Under the pieces are notes generated by a model that had not been told where the DNA came from, made no database searches, and saw nothing but the letters and a program-made list of their open reading frames with translations. A stretch of DNA of 6,635 nucleotides, from contig CAMLSF010000185.1 in NCBI GenBank assembly GCA_946482615.1, positions 1-6,635 of the forward strand, in the 5' to 3' direction. Positions 6,606-6,635 of this stretch are shown piece after piece. This stretch comes from an uncultured Chromatiaceae bacterium. GTDB lineage: Bacteria > Pseudomonadota > Gammaproteobacteria > Enterobacterales > Alteromonadaceae. A program made the position numbers and the translations under genes. Position 1 is the stretch's first letter; each line of letters starts with the position of its first letter.

Positions 6606-6635
6606 GCAAGCGTTTACTTCTGTACGACCCCTCAA

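Overview
The window looks like ordinary chromosomal DNA of a gammaproteobacterium. It carries the conserved block valS–holC–pepA facing leftward and lptF–lptG facing rightward, in the same order and divergent arrangement as in Escherichia coli. The proteins are close to E. coli homologues along their whole length: PepA is 501 aa with the same active-site spacing, and the ValRS editing residues fall on identical residue numbers. An RDD-family membrane gene follows lptG convergently. This, together with moderate GC and the sequence style, suggests a marine or freshwater alteromonad-like relative (Rheinheimera, Alishewanella or Shewanella type). That genus-level guess is inference only.

Layout. 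Positions 1–1448 (minus) hold the N-terminal half of valS, cut by the window edge. Positions 1490–1939 (minus) hold holC, the chi subunit of the DNA polymerase III clamp loader, starting at GTG 2 nt after the pepA stop. Positions 1942–3447 (minus) hold pepA, leucyl aminopeptidase. Positions 3448–3650 are a divergent promoter region. Positions 3651–4760 and 4753–5817 (plus) hold lptF, with a TTG start, and lptG, overlapping by 8 nt. Positions 5818–5965 separate the convergent genes and contain two identical perfect 24-bp palindromes, one just after each stop codon. Positions 5966–6463 (minus) hold an RDD-domain membrane protein. Positions 6464–6635 hold a weak candidate promoter for the RDD gene and, pointing out of the window, a strong-looking promoter with a perfect TATAAT.

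How the genes work together. pepA, holC and valS are closely spaced and probably form one leftward transcription unit combining peptide turnover, replication and translation genes. Their products are not one pathway; the linkage is an old conserved gene order. LptF and LptG are the two membrane subunits of the LptB2FG transporter, which extracts lipopolysaccharide from the inner membrane. Overlapping reading frames suggest coupled synthesis in the 1:1 ratio the complex needs.

No novel system is evident. The items most worth a second look are the paired identical palindromes, the outward promoter at the right edge (possibly for a tRNA), and the non-ATG starts of lptF and holC.
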